Shown: positions 17,073-26,257 of the stretch, piece after piece
Position numbering within the stretch: position 1 is the stretch's first letter
Layout: the number at the start of each line of letters is the position of its first letter
Origin: Desulfitobacterium_A sp035539115
GTDB taxonomy: Bacteria; Bacillota; Desulfitobacteriia; Desulfitobacteriales; Desulfitobacteriaceae
Assembly (NCBI RefSeq): GCF_035539115.1
Contig: NZ_DATLJA010000084.1
Span: 1-64,000, forward strand
Length of the DNA: 64,000 nucleotides
Direction of reading: 5' to 3'
Translations under genes and position numbers: made by a program
The notes under the pieces: generated by a model
What the model was told of the DNA's origin: nothing
Databases searched by the model: none
What the model saw: only the letters and a program-made list of their open reading frames with translations

Positions 17073-17122
17073 GCGAAAACGAGGTAACCCATAGGTATAG
17101 GTTACCTCGTTTTCGCGTATCG
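17073..17122. terminator. strong hairpin terminator after thiC
   Basis: 17-bp perfect arms (17073-17089 and 17100-17116). The long A/T-containing stem can also act for the other strand. A preQ1 riboswitch was looked for in 17117-17215 and not seen. Confidence 0.75.
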
Positions 17123-17215
17123 GCATGGGTAACTTGTGTTGTCGTGCAGGTTGAAGTACACTAATTTCATGACGAGAGCAGTCCGCTCCTATTATAAAAG
17201 AAAGAGGCTTCGAAA

Positions 17216-17611
17216 ATGACAGGCACAGTAATAAAAGTAACAAAGAGTTTCACCTTTGATGCGGCACACTTTTTACCCAACCACAAGGGAAAGTGTGCCA
17301 AAATGCATGGGCATACGTATAAATTGGAGGTTACCGTTGTTCGTGAAGATGGGAAATTGATGGATAGCGGCTCAGATGAGGGTATGGTTATTGACTTTTC
17401 TGACCTCAAGGCGATTGTGAAGGCAGAAGTTATTGATAAAGTGGACCATAACGTTTTAAATGAAGTATTTTCCTTTAGAACAACAGCGGAGAATATGGCT
17501 GCTCATATTTTTGACGTTTTGACTGATAAATTGCGGCCCCTTGGTGTTAAAGTGGCGAAAATTAAATTATGGGAGACTCCAGACTCCTGTGCGGAAGTAG
17601 ATTATGAATAA
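17216..17611 (+). CDS. queD: 6-carboxy-5,6,7,8-tetrahydropterin synthase
   Basis: 131 residues. The zinc-binding His residues are visible in FDAAHFLPNHKGKC and MHGHTYKLEV, and the conserved Cys lies between them. EGMVIDFSDLKAIVK and KLWETPDSCAEVDY complete the family signature. It converts dihydroneopterin triphosphate to carboxytetrahydropterin for 7-deazaguanine (queuosine) synthesis. It overlaps queE by 8 bp. Confidence 0.95.
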   Translation: MTGTVIKVTKSFTFDAAHFLPNHKGKCAKMHGHTYKLEVTVVREDGKLMDSGSDEGMVIDFSDLKAIVKAEVIDKVDHNVLNEVFSFRTTAENMAAHIFDVLTDKLRPLGVKVAKIKLWETPDSCAEVDYE

Positions 17612-18206
17612 AATGAATATCCAGTATCCGATCATTGAGGTATTTACGAGTATTCAAGGTGAAGGATTTCATATGGGAAAGGGAGCTACCTTCCTTCGGG
17701 TTGCGGGATGCAATCTAAGGTGTAGTTGGTGCGATACTTCATATTCCTTTGATTTATCCAAAGCCCGATGGATGAGTGCCCAAGAAATTGTGGACGAAAT
17801 TCAAATGCCCCATCAGCGTATCGTTATTACCGGTGGTGAACCCACCCTATACGATCTAGGCCCCTTAGTACAAGAATTGCATAAGAGGGGTAAATATGTG
17901 GCGATCGAAACGAATGGTACGAACCCAATACCCGTTGAGTGGGAGATTGATTGGATTACTGTATCCCCGAAACCAGGGAGTGAATTTGCCTTAGCTTGTC
18001 ATGCAGACGAATTGAAGTATGTAGTGGATGATGAATTCAGCATTGACTCGATAACCGACCGCGATATGCCTGAGGGAAGGATATTTCTTCAGGTAGAAAG
18101 TGGACGACCTGAGTCAGCTCAAAAAGGATATGATTTAATCAATCGTTATCCCGAACGTCGATTACGAATGGGAATCCAATTGCATAAAGTTCTTAATGTA
18201 AGGTAA
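17604..18206 (+). CDS. queE: 7-carboxy-7-deazaguanine synthase
   Basis: 200 residues, radical-SAM enzyme. The cluster motif is CNLRCSWCDTSY (CX3CX2C) at about residue 34, preceded by TSIQGEGFHMGKG. GGEPTLY provides the SAM contact. It converts carboxytetrahydropterin to carboxy-deazaguanine. ATG 17604 is four codons ahead of a second ATG (17613); the overlap with queD implies coupling. queC and queF are not in the window. Confidence 0.95.
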   Translation: MNKMNIQYPIIEVFTSIQGEGFHMGKGATFLRVAGCNLRCSWCDTSYSFDLSKARWMSAQEIVDEIQMPHQRIVITGGEPTLYDLGPLVQELHKRGKYVAIETNGTNPIPVEWEIDWITVSPKPGSEFALACHADELKYVVDDEFSIDSITDRDMPEGRIFLQVESGRPESAQKGYDLINRYPERRLRMGIQLHKVLNVR

Positions 18207-18228
18207 TGACGAAACGGGGAGGGAAAGT

Positions 18229-19221
18229 ATGAAATTTGGTTGGCGAATTGTAAAAACAGGAATTGCGGTTTGCTTATGTGTCTTTATTGCGCATCTGCTA
18301 CGTTTGGAATATCCCTTCTACTCAGCAATTGCAACAGTGATTGCTTTACAAGCTACGATGGCGGATTCGTTTAAGCAGGGTGTGAACCGATTAAAAGGGA
18401 CTTTCGTGGGAGCAGTGTTTGGATATCTTTTTGCTTTAGTGGCTATAAATAATCCGTTATGGATTGGACTTGGAATTATTGTCGTTTTTGTGGTACTAAA
18501 CTATATGCGCTGGAATGAAGCCATGAATATCGCGAGTGTTGTTTTTATCGCAATCACCCTTAACGTCATGGGAGAACCTTTGAATTATGCAGTCAATCGG
18601 TTCATCGATACCGCTTTGGGTATTTTTATTGCCTTTATGGTGAATTGGCTCATTTTTCCTCCGAAGTACAAAGAGAAGGTCGAAAATGCTTTTGATGAGG
18701 CACGGGATCAGGTCATTAAAATATATAGGCTAGCATTCCGAGCACTGCTCGATTCTGAAAAAACGGTGGATAAAGAGGCTATCCAAAATCTAAAGGAAAC
18801 GATAAAAGACGCTAAAAAGTTAGTAACTTTATCACGAAAAGAGAATTTATGGGGAAAAGCCGACGAAACGTTTAGATTATCTTATGTCGAGCCGATGAAT
18901 CGCTTAGAACGGATGAGCTTCGCAGTCGAGCAGATCCTAGCGCTCAGCAAAGGATGGAAAAGCCCCTTTTCAGCTGAACTCGAACGTGATTTGACAAAGC
19001 TTTTGTCGCAAAGCTTTTATTTACTCTCGTTAATTATGGATCCAAAAGCTTTAGTTGCTCCATCAATTTATCTCGAGACGAATGAACGTGTAACGTTAAT
19101 TCATGACCGGATCGAAACTGACCCCAATTATGCCGGCTCTAATAAGGGAGATTTGTTAGAATTACTTCATTGGGTTGAAGAAATTACGAAAGCTGCAAAC
19201 GGATGTTTGCGCCTAGATTAG
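18229..19221 (+). CDS. FUSC/aromatic-acid-exporter family membrane protein
   Basis: 330 residues, ribosome site GGGGAGGG. Residues 1 to about 145 form the membrane half with about six helices, including YPFYSAIATVIALQATMADSF and RLKGTFVGAVFGYLFAL as in DUF939/ArAE_1 proteins. From about 150 a cytoplasmic helical domain follows. The family is associated with export of aromatic acids or other organic anions. The substrate here is unknown. It lies 23 bp after queE and may share its transcript. Confidence 0.8.
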   Translation: MKFGWRIVKTGIAVCLCVFIAHLLRLEYPFYSAIATVIALQATMADSFKQGVNRLKGTFVGAVFGYLFALVAINNPLWIGLGIIVVFVVLNYMRWNEAMNIASVVFIAITLNVMGEPLNYAVNRFIDTALGIFIAFMVNWLIFPPKYKEKVENAFDEARDQVIKIYRLAFRALLDSEKTVDKEAIQNLKETIKDAKKLVTLSRKENLWGKADETFRLSYVEPMNRLERMSFAVEQILALSKGWKSPFSAELERDLTKLLSQSFYLLSLIMDPKALVAPSIYLETNERVTLIHDRIETDPNYAGSNKGDLLELLHWVEEITKAANGCLRLD

Positions 19222-19226
19222 GCAAT

Positions 19227-19284
19227 ACATAGTAAAAAACCTCCGCAATTTGAGTTCATTGCGGAGGTTTTTTACTATGTTCTT
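19227..19284. terminator. bidirectional terminator between convergent genes
   Basis: 23-bp perfect arms (19227-19249 and 19258-19280) containing A6 and T6 tracts serve both the FUSC gene and the minus-strand operon ending at 19275. Confidence 0.9.
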
Positions 19285-19667
19285 TTGAAAAACCCTGTTT
19301 TGCATTGGGGACAGGTGATGCGGATTTTACCTTTGCCTTTGGGTACGCGTACTGCTTGTTTACAGTTCGGGCATTTGTAATAGCGGTGGTTTTTGCTGTC
19401 CTTTATCCGGTAAATTTTGCGGCTAAACCAGTTCTTAATTGGATACCACCATACCAAAAACTTGCGGTTCTCTTCGCGGCGTTTCGCGGTATTGCGTGAA
19501 AAAATCCTGAAATAGCACACAACAAGCAGGGCGAGTGCTATAAAATCAAGCAGCTTTATGCTTGCGAGCTGTGCTCCCAAAGACAGAGGCAGATAGGCAA
19601 TGAGTAAGGTAATGGATAATTGATCAACCCCATATCTGCCGGCCATGAGTTTTCTAAGCCAATTCAT
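19275..19667 (-). CDS. membrane protein with C-terminal zinc ribbon
   Basis: I choose the ATG at 19667, with AGAAGGGG upstream, rather than 19805, which lies inside the GT8 gene. About 130 residues: one or two membrane helices (about 18-55), a basic Trp/Arg linker (WWYPIKNWFSRKIYRIKD), then a two-knuckle zinc ribbon, YKCPNCKQAV and ITCPQCKTGF. The ribbon probably binds zinc. Function unknown. It overlaps the GT8 gene by 14 bp, so it belongs to the glycolipid operon. Confidence 0.7.
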   Translation of the reverse strand: MNWLRKLMAGRYGVDQLSITLLIAYLPLSLGAQLASIKLLDFIALALLVVCYFRIFSRNTAKRREENRKFLVWWYPIKNWFSRKIYRIKDSKNHRYYKCPNCKQAVRVPKGKGKIRITCPQCKTGFFKRT

Positions 19668-20508
19668 TTGTAAGCCCCTTCTTTTTACGATGCTGATCTC
19701 GGACCAACTGTTCGAAATTCTGATAGAAGACGTCAAGTTCACCCTTGTAGTCCTCTTTCCACGGTTTGTTCTTTCCACAATAGTGAATGATCGCTGTGTT
19801 TTCACGAATCCAATTTAAATCAATTTTGCAATCCTTGTTTTTGGGGTGGAGGTTGTGGAAAATATAGAAGCGTTCATTGAGATTATAGATTTTGGGATCA
19901 ACGGACAGGATACGGTTACAGTACACGCCATTGAGAACATCCTGGTCTGGCAAAAATAGACGATTTTTATAGTCCTCAATATAGTTAAAAACCTCGTGGA
20001 TATTCTGCTGCTCCCGGAGCAAGGTCAGGTTCAGCATCATTACACCGGAGTTAACGTAGGTGCTGTCCTCGGACATCTTTAGACGAACCCGATTGAGCTT
20101 TTCCAGCGGTTCATTAACATGGGACGCGGCGGCAAACAAATTTCCTTGAAAATCGAGGTTATAGAGTGCATCAAGTGAATTGATAACCACTAAATCGGGA
20201 TCAAGATATAAAATCCGATCGAGGTTTTGGGGTAGAAACTGGGCAGCAAAGATACGGTAATACATTTCTTTGGGATAACGGTTGGTAATAGGGGCTTCGC
20301 TTAGCCAACCATCTGAAACTTTAATTCCTATAACCGTGCATTCTGCGGTATCTAGGTGCTGGTCAATCAAGGAAAAGTCCTGTTCAGTCATGGAGGTATG
20401 CGCAATATAAACGCTGAAATGTACCCCTGGATTTGAGTGAATTAAGGATGTGAGCATAATAACCAGTTGTTTTACATAGTTCGAATTTAGGGTTACGAGA
20501 ACATTCAT
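19654..20508 (-). CDS. glycosyltransferase family 8 protein
   Basis: 284 residues. The GT8 pattern is clear: an N-terminal NVLVTLNSNYVKQLVIMLTS strand-helix, the DxD-type metal motif in RILYLDPDLVVINSL, VNSGVMMLNLTLLRE, LPDQDVLNG and the closing IIHYCGKNKPWKE. Such enzymes transfer sugars from UDP-sugars with retention. The gene overlaps the glycolipid synthase gene by 4 bp, so the acceptor may be a glycolipid or cell-wall polymer, which is inference. Confidence 0.9.
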   Translation of the reverse strand: MNVLVTLNSNYVKQLVIMLTSLIHSNPGVHFSVYIAHTSMTEQDFSLIDQHLDTAECTVIGIKVSDGWLSEAPITNRYPKEMYYRIFAAQFLPQNLDRILYLDPDLVVINSLDALYNLDFQGNLFAAASHVNEPLEKLNRVRLKMSEDSTYVNSGVMMLNLTLLREQQNIHEVFNYIEDYKNRLFLPDQDVLNGVYCNRILSVDPKIYNLNERFYIFHNLHPKNKDCKIDLNWIRENTAIIHYCGKNKPWKEDYKGELDVFYQNFEQLVRDQHRKKKGLTNELA

Positions 20509-21653
20509 CGAAGGTCTCCTTTTGCTTTTTGCTGACGGGATATTTCACTAATTAAGAAATCACACAAATTTTTTGTGGCATGGGGTTTGGCTAAACTCTT
20601 GATTGCGGTCTGAATATTTCGTTGCCGCTGGGATGAATCCAGCAGAACATGAAGGGTCTCATCAATTGAAAATGTCTTTGTGGCGAAAAGGGCAGCCCCA
20701 TTATTCAGTAAGAATTCGACGTTGCGATCTTCGACGCCGGGCAATTGGTCAATCATAATCATCGGTAGCCCTTTGGCTAGGGTTTCAGAGGTTGTAATTC
20801 CCCCCGGCTTTGAGAGAATACAGTCGCAAGCATCCATTAAGACATCTACATTATTAACGAATCCATACACAATCATTTTCTTATGGGTAGATTTTCCTTG
20901 CAGTTTTTTATATAAACTTTTATTATTTCCGCAGACGACGATCATCTGCAAATCTAAATCGCTTCGATCAATTTCCTCAATGTATTTATCGATGCTGCCA
21001 AAGCCCATGCCGCCTCCCATAATGAGGACATTCTTTTTATGGGTATTGATTCCGAGCAGGGAGCAAGCTTCCTGCTTACTCTTTTTAACCGAGAATTTCT
21101 CGGCGATAGGGATACCGAAGGGCAAAACTCGCTTCGGCTGAATGTTACGCTTTTTCAACTGGTAGCTTAACAATTCACTCCCTACGACGACATATTCGAA
21201 ATGCTCGACATCCTCCCAATAGGTTTGAACTGTAAAGTCGGTGATGATTCCGATCGCTGTAGCGGTAACTCTCCCTTTTTCCTTCAAAACGTCAACAACC
21301 TGTGCCGCATACACCTGGGTGCAGATAATTAAATCGGGACTATACTCCGCAATGACTTTATTGAGTTTTGAAGCGAGCATTTGATTTTGCACATGGCTAA
21401 TCGAGTATTCTGAGGTCGCATCACGCTTTTGATTAAAATCATAAAGATCTGAGGCAAAATCTTTCATCAGGGTTAGCGATTTCATGGAAAGGTAGAAGCC
21501 CTTGGAGATAATATCCTTGAGCATGGGTTGAATATTTTCGTATAAATCTAGGACGACATTTTCAACGTGTTGCTCGGTCAGATAGGTTGAAATTGCTTGG
21601 GCCACAGCATTATGGCCATTTCCTAGCGGAGTTGTAATAATAATCGCTTTCAT
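20505..21653 (-). CDS. MGDG-synthase-like (processive diacylglycerol) glycosyltransferase
   Basis: 382 residues. The N-terminus has TTPLGNGHNAVAQAI, the MGDG_synth signature also found in UgtP and related GT28 enzymes. The C-terminal donor half has VLIMGGGMGFGSIDKYIEEI, CDCILSKPGGITTSETLAKG and PMIMIDQLPGVEDRNVEFL. The family adds galactose or glucose to diacylglycerol at the membrane. It is the first gene of a three-gene minus-strand operon with GT8 and a zinc-ribbon protein. Confidence 0.88.
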   Translation of the reverse strand: MKAIIITTPLGNGHNAVAQAISTYLTEQHVENVVLDLYENIQPMLKDIISKGFYLSMKSLTLMKDFASDLYDFNQKRDATSEYSISHVQNQMLASKLNKVIAEYSPDLIICTQVYAAQVVDVLKEKGRVTATAIGIITDFTVQTYWEDVEHFEYVVVGSELLSYQLKKRNIQPKRVLPFGIPIAEKFSVKKSKQEACSLLGINTHKKNVLIMGGGMGFGSIDKYIEEIDRSDLDLQMIVVCGNNKSLYKKLQGKSTHKKMIVYGFVNNVDVLMDACDCILSKPGGITTSETLAKGLPMIMIDQLPGVEDRNVEFLLNNGAALFATKTFSIDETLHVLLDSSQRQRNIQTAIKSLAKPHATKNLCDFLISEISRQQKAKGDLR

Positions 21654-21686
21654 GATTCACCTACTTCCTAGTCTGAAATTCCGAGG

Positions 21687-21934
21687 TTCTTGCAAGCAGA
21701 GTTACGTTACAGACGCTTGGACGTACGCTCGCAGACCAAGCTAAGGCTATAATTGCTTGATGAAAGCTGCGGGATACCCTCCCAATTCGCCATCCTTGGC
21801 TCACGGTCGGCGAGTCACGTCCTGTGACTCGTCCCACTAAAGTAAGAGCAGCTCTACCCAAGCTTGGTTACTGATTGCGTAAAATCCTCGCTTACTGTAA
21901 TCGTACCTCGCTTCGAAGAATGCCTGAGAATTGG
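21687..21934. repeat. dispersed non-coding repeat, about 250 bp, copy 1
   Basis: The segment from TTCTTGCAAGCAGAGTTACG to the CTTCGAAGAATGCCTGA area matches 61081-61329 in the same orientation, by eye roughly 85 percent. It holds an internal hairpin (GAGTCAC / GTGACTC). It lies between the glycolipid operon and ftsH. Short frames inside it are not conserved as protein. It could be a structured RNA or a decayed mobile repeat. Confidence 0.75.
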
Positions 21935-21945
21935 CCATTTCATCC

Positions 21946-23766
21946 TTAACGGGAAAGAATCGCCATGAATTCTTCTCCGGTTATGGTCTCCTTTTCCAAC
22001 AAGTAACGTGCAAGCTCGTGCAATTTTTCAGTATTATCCTTCAGAATACCGACGGCCTTTTCATGGGCATGCTTAATGATGGACAAAACCTCATCATCAA
22101 TTTTGGCTGCTGTTTCCGAGGAGCAGGTAAGAGAAGTATCTCCCCCAAGATAGGGGTTGTTCACAGTCTCCAGTGCCATCATATCAAAGTTTTTGCTCAT
22201 GCCCAGACGGGTAACCATCGACCGAGCGATTTTGGTAGCTTGTTCAATATCATTAGAAGCCCCTGAGGTATAGGTATCAAAAACCAATTCTTCGGCAGCA
22301 CGCCCCCCAGTAAACGTAGTAATCTTGTTGAAGGCCACTTCCTTGCTCATCAGTACATGCTCATCTTCATCCACTTGCATGGTGTAGCCAAGCGCTCCTG
22401 AGGTTCTAGGAATGATCGTAATTTTATGCACAGGAGCAGAATCGGTCTGCTTGGCTGCAACTAGGGCATGCCCAATCTCGTGATAGGCGATAATCTCTTT
22501 TTCTTTCTGGGAAATCACAGCTCCTTTACGCTGGTAACCCGCGATAACGACCTCAACCGATTCCTCTAAATCACTCTGGTTGACTCGCGCTCGACCATAC
22601 TTTACAGCGCGCAATGCGCCTTCATTGATCATATTTGCTAAATCCGCACCTGAAGCACCCGAAGTTGCTCGGGCAATGGCGTTGAAATCAATATTCTCAT
22701 CCATCTTAACGTTTTTGGCGTGCACTTTTAAAATTGCCTCCCGGCCTGCTAAGTCAGGAAGTTCGACTGGAATTCGGCGGTCGAATCGTCCTGGGCGAAG
22801 CAGCGCGTTATCCAGAGAGTCAGGACGGTTGGTCGCAGCGAGGATCACAACACCCTTTTTGCCATCAAAACCATCCATTTCCGTGAGCAGTTGATTGAGG
22901 GTCTGCTCACGCTCATCGTTTCCACCGAAATTACCATTACCCCGTTTTTTACCAATGGTATCAATTTCATCAATAAATACAATACAAGGGGCTTTCTCAC
23001 CCGCTTGTTTGAACAAATCACGGACCTTAGCGGCTCCCATACCGACAAACATCTCGACAAATTCAGAGCCTGAGATAGAAAAGAAGGGAACATCTGCTTC
23101 TCCTGCTACAGATTGTGCCAGCAAAGTTTTCCCTGTTCCTGGGGGTCCGACAAGCAAGGCCCCCTTCGGTAGATTAGCGCCAATCTCAGCATACTTAGCG
23201 GGGTTATGGAGAAAATCGACGATCTCCATGAGTGCTTCTTTCGCCTCATCCTGTCCGGCAACGTCTGCGAAGGTTTTGCCGGTTTGTGCCTGAACATAGA
23301 TTTTCGCCTTGCTTTTGCCGAAGGCCATGGCATTCATACCGCCTCCCATGCGTTTCTGCATCTGAGAGGTTAATAATTGCCCGATTGCAAAAAAGATAAC
23401 TATGGGCAAAATCCAGGTTAATATAAAACTTATCAGAGGGGAAGTCTGTTTAGGTACGACTTGAGAAAACTTGATCCCTTTGCTATGCAGACGATTGACG
23501 AGCTCTGGATCATTGACTGTTCCAGTGGAATAGGTGTTGCTTTTTCCAGATCCGTCGGTGGCCATAAAAGTAATTTTTGTGTCCTCAATTTGCACCTCAC
23601 TAACAGCGCCACTTTCCACTTGTGTGAGGAAGGTACCATAGTCTACAGGGGTGATCTGTTGTTTCAAAAGTGCAGGGAAAACAAAGGCATTAAGCGCCAT
23701 CAGAAGGAACATGGCGATCGCATAATAAAGAATCAAAGGTTTTTTCTGTTTTATCTTTTTATCCAT
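21946..23766 (-). CDS. ftsH: ATP-dependent zinc metalloprotease FtsH
   Basis: 606 residues. An N-terminal helix (about 10-28) and a second near 110-130 flank an extracytoplasmic domain. The AAA+ module follows with Walker A GPPGTGKT, Walker B IVFIDEIDTIG and second region of homology ATNRPDSLDNALLRPGRF. The zinc protease motif HEIGH lies near residue 420. It degrades membrane and regulatory proteins as a hexamer. It follows a MarR gene by 22 bp, which suggests an operon and stress- or ligand-responsive expression. It may be an extra copy rather than the housekeeping one. Confidence 0.95.
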   Translation of the reverse strand: MDKKIKQKKPLILYYAIAMFLLMALNAFVFPALLKQQITPVDYGTFLTQVESGAVSEVQIEDTKITFMATDGSGKSNTYSTGTVNDPELVNRLHSKGIKFSQVVPKQTSPLISFILTWILPIVIFFAIGQLLTSQMQKRMGGGMNAMAFGKSKAKIYVQAQTGKTFADVAGQDEAKEALMEIVDFLHNPAKYAEIGANLPKGALLVGPPGTGKTLLAQSVAGEADVPFFSISGSEFVEMFVGMGAAKVRDLFKQAGEKAPCIVFIDEIDTIGKKRGNGNFGGNDEREQTLNQLLTEMDGFDGKKGVVILAATNRPDSLDNALLRPGRFDRRIPVELPDLAGREAILKVHAKNVKMDENIDFNAIARATSGASGADLANMINEGALRAVKYGRARVNQSDLEESVEVVIAGYQRKGAVISQKEKEIIAYHEIGHALVAAKQTDSAPVHKITIIPRTSGALGYTMQVDEDEHVLMSKEVAFNKITTFTGGRAAEELVFDTYTSGASNDIEQATKIARSMVTRLGMSKNFDMMALETVNNPYLGGDTSLTCSSETAAKIDDEVLSIIKHAHEKAVGILKDNTEKLHELARYLLEKETITGEEFMAILSR

Positions 23767-23788
23767 AACATATTCACTCCGTTATTCA

Positions 23789-24244
23789 TTATTTATTTGA
23801 GTCCACTTCACTCATTTCCTGAATGAAGGATCGAAGTTTTTTCATACACGCAAAAATCGTTTGAAACTCGCTCTCGTTCTTACTGTCCAAAAAAGTGCCA
23901 TATTTCTGTTCAAGAGCATCTCCGATTTTTTGAATGGTATCCCGACCTACTTCCGTGAGGTCGAGTTGAACATAGCGTTCATCCTCAGGGTTGCGGATGC
24001 GCTTAAGAAAACCGGACTTCTCCAATTTTTTGCACATCGAAGAAGCATTGCCGCTGGAGAGACCAATGATACTCCCCAAGCTGCCCACTGTGTGGTGGTC
24101 ACCTTCCATAATTTCCACCAGCATACGCGTCTGCATCAGGGTTAGTCCGTGTTCCTCAGCAATGGGGCGAAAATCATTGAGCATACATTCCGTAATCGTT
24201 CGTAAGAAATCCCAAAGTTCATTTTCAAATACGATGCTTTTCAT
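23789..24244 (-). CDS. MarR-family transcriptional regulator
   Basis: 151 residues. The winged helix is clear: HTVGSLGSIIGLSSGNASSM as the helix-turn-helix and KSGFLKRIRNPEDERYVQLD as the wing. MarR proteins bind palindromes as dimers and are released by ligands or oxidation. An 18-bp palindrome lies just upstream at 24268 between this gene and the divergent cls, and it is the likely operator. The operon partner is ftsH. Confidence 0.9.
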   Translation of the reverse strand: MKSIVFENELWDFLRTITECMLNDFRPIAEEHGLTLMQTRMLVEIMEGDHHTVGSLGSIIGLSSGNASSMCKKLEKSGFLKRIRNPEDERYVQLDLTEVGRDTIQKIGDALEQKYGTFLDSKNESEFQTIFACMKKLRSFIQEMSEVDSNK

Positions 24245-24267
24245 TGATAGCCTCCACTACATAGAAG

Positions 24268-24285
24268 ATATATTAAATAATATAT
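24268..24285. promoter_or_regulatory. candidate MarR operator
   Basis: A perfect palindrome ATATATTA-AA-TAATATAT lies in the 145-bp region between marR (start 24244) and cls (start 24390). A further half-like TAATATATG follows at about 24299. It is placed to control both directions. AT-richness makes chance pairing possible. Confidence 0.5.
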
Positions 24286-24389
24286 TTACACTATAGATAA
24301 TATATGCTACAATTATTTTTGTCAATAGGCGAAATCTTAAGTTCAAGTTATTGTGACTCTAAGCAATCAAAATATCTAGGAGTGTAGAT

Positions 24390-25925
24390 ATGAAGAAGTT
24401 ATTTAGGCTTCTCTCGAGCAGAGCCTTTTTAGTCGGGACTCCAATATTGCTCCAGGCCTTTGTTATGGTTATGGTCATTTGGAAGTTCAGCAACTACTTT
24501 GTCTATGTTTATACTATTTTAGCCCTGCTCAGTGTGGTAGCCGTATTAAGAATCTTGACGGGTAAGAGTAATCCTGCCTATAAGATCGCCTGGATTATTC
24601 CGATTATGCTTTTTCCGATCTTTGGCGGACTATTTTATTTGCTGCTGGGCGGCAGCAATTCAAGCAAGCGGACGAAACGAAAAATGCATGAGATTGAGGA
24701 AAGAATGAAGCAATCGTTGGGTCAGAACGAGGCGGTAATTCGTGAAATTGAACTTCAGGATCGAAGTGCAGCCAATCAATCGCGCTATATCGAAAATTAC
24801 TCCTATTGTCCGGTCTATAAAAATACGACTTCCGAGTATCTGTCACCCGGCGAAGTTATGTTTGAACGTCTACTCCAAAAACTGAAAAAGGCCGAACGCT
24901 ATATCTTTCTGGAATATTTTATTATTGAAGAAGGCGTCATGTGGAACTCCATCTTAGATATTCTGGTCGCGAAGGTTCAGCAAGGCGTTGATGTTCGTGT
25001 CCTTTATGATGATGTTGGAAGTCTCCTCACGTTGCCCTATGGCTATGATAAACAACTTGAAAAAATGGGAATTAAGTGCAGTGCGGTCAACCGTTTTGTC
25101 CCGATTTTGTCCCTTCGCTTGAACAACCGTGACCATCGTAAAATTGCAGTTATTGATGGCTACACTGCTTTTACCGGTGGGATCAATCTCGCCGATGAAT
25201 ATATCAACAAATATGAGAAGCATGGGCAATGGAAAGACTCGGCCATCCTTATCCAAGGTGATGCGGTTTGGAGTTTTACGGTGATGTTCCTGTCGCTCTG
25301 GAATTACCAGAGGAAAACGGAGGAGGATTATGAACGATATCGGCCCTTACCCGAGCATGCTCAATTCTTTGTCACTGATGGATACGTTCAGCCCTTTAGC
25401 GATAGTCCTTTAGATGATGAATCAGTTGGCGAGAATGTCTATCTCAATCTAATCAATGAAGCGGAGCGTTATGTCTACATCAACTCGCCCTATCTTATTC
25501 TCGATTCGGAGATGATGACAGCTCTTTGCTCAGCTGCAAAGCGAAGTGTGGATGTACGAATTGTGACCCCTCATATACCGGATAAATGGTTCGTTCACGC
25601 TGTGACCCGTGCTAATTATGATGCTTTGGTGGGGAGTGGCGTGAAAATTTATGAGTACACTCCCGGCTTCAATCATGCAAAATCCTTTGCTGTGGATGAT
25701 GAACTGGGGGTTGTCGGTACCATAAACCTCGACTACCGAAGCCTGTTCCTGCATTTTGAATGCGGGGTTTGGCTTTATCAGACGCAAAGCGTTTTAGAAG
25801 TAAAAGAAGATTTTCTTCAGACCTTGGAGCAGTGCCGATTAGTTACCCTCGAGGACTGCCGGGCAGTCAAATGGTACATAAGGTTGGGGCGCATGGTTTT
25901 AAGGGCTTTTGCGCCGTTGATGTAA
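24390..25925 (+). CDS. cls: cardiolipin synthase
   Basis: 511 residues. Two N-terminal membrane helices (about 12-30 and 35-55) and a third at 65-85 are followed by two phospholipase D domains. The HKD motifs are HRKIAVIDGYTAFTGG near residue 250 and HAKSFAVDDELGVVGT near 430. It joins two phosphatidylglycerols to cardiolipin at the membrane. It starts behind AGGAG and is divergent from marR-ftsH, sharing a putative MarR operator. Confidence 0.95.
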   Translation: MKKLFRLLSSRAFLVGTPILLQAFVMVMVIWKFSNYFVYVYTILALLSVVAVLRILTGKSNPAYKIAWIIPIMLFPIFGGLFYLLLGGSNSSKRTKRKMHEIEERMKQSLGQNEAVIREIELQDRSAANQSRYIENYSYCPVYKNTTSEYLSPGEVMFERLLQKLKKAERYIFLEYFIIEEGVMWNSILDILVAKVQQGVDVRVLYDDVGSLLTLPYGYDKQLEKMGIKCSAVNRFVPILSLRLNNRDHRKIAVIDGYTAFTGGINLADEYINKYEKHGQWKDSAILIQGDAVWSFTVMFLSLWNYQRKTEEDYERYRPLPEHAQFFVTDGYVQPFSDSPLDDESVGENVYLNLINEAERYVYINSPYLILDSEMMTALCSAAKRSVDVRIVTPHIPDKWFVHAVTRANYDALVGSGVKIYEYTPGFNHAKSFAVDDELGVVGTINLDYRSLFLHFECGVWLYQTQSVLEVKEDFLQTLEQCRLVTLEDCRAVKWYIRLGRMVLRAFAPLM

Positions 25926-25999
25926 TAAGCGATAAAAAGGCTTGACATCGTATTCTTAAAGGGATAGAATAAATTTTAATAAAACTAAGTAATATGCCT

Positions 26000-26216
26000 T
26001 AACACGATGAAGGGAAGTTCAAAGCTTTTGTTGGTAAGAGAGCTGACGGTAGGTGCAAGTCAGTCTAACAAGCTGAAGGATTCCATCCTGGAGTGGTCAA
26101 TGATGAATTGTGACGGGTTCCGCCCGATAGCGCGGACATAAGTTGGCCGTTTCGGCAACATGGGTGGCAACGCGGGAATAACCTCTCGTCCCTTTTAGGG
26201 ATGAGGGGTTTTGTTT
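26000..26216 (+). promoter_or_regulatory. serine T-box riboswitch with first terminator
   Basis: Stem I begins near AACACGATGAAGGGAAGTTC. GAAGGATTCCATCC supplies a TCC serine specifier, matching the serCA genes. The T-box motif GGGTGGCAACGCGGG is at 26162-26176. The first terminator (CCTCTCGTCCC / GGGATGAGGGG, T run) ends near 26215. Uncharged tRNA-Ser should stabilise the antiterminator. Confidence 0.9.
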
Positions 26217-26257
26217 ATTTTCAAGCGTCTCTATTCATGTATCCATTATCGGTTAGA

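Noticed and set aside
17117..17215. preQ1 riboswitch before queD
   Set aside because: No preQ1-type pseudoknot consensus could be recognised.
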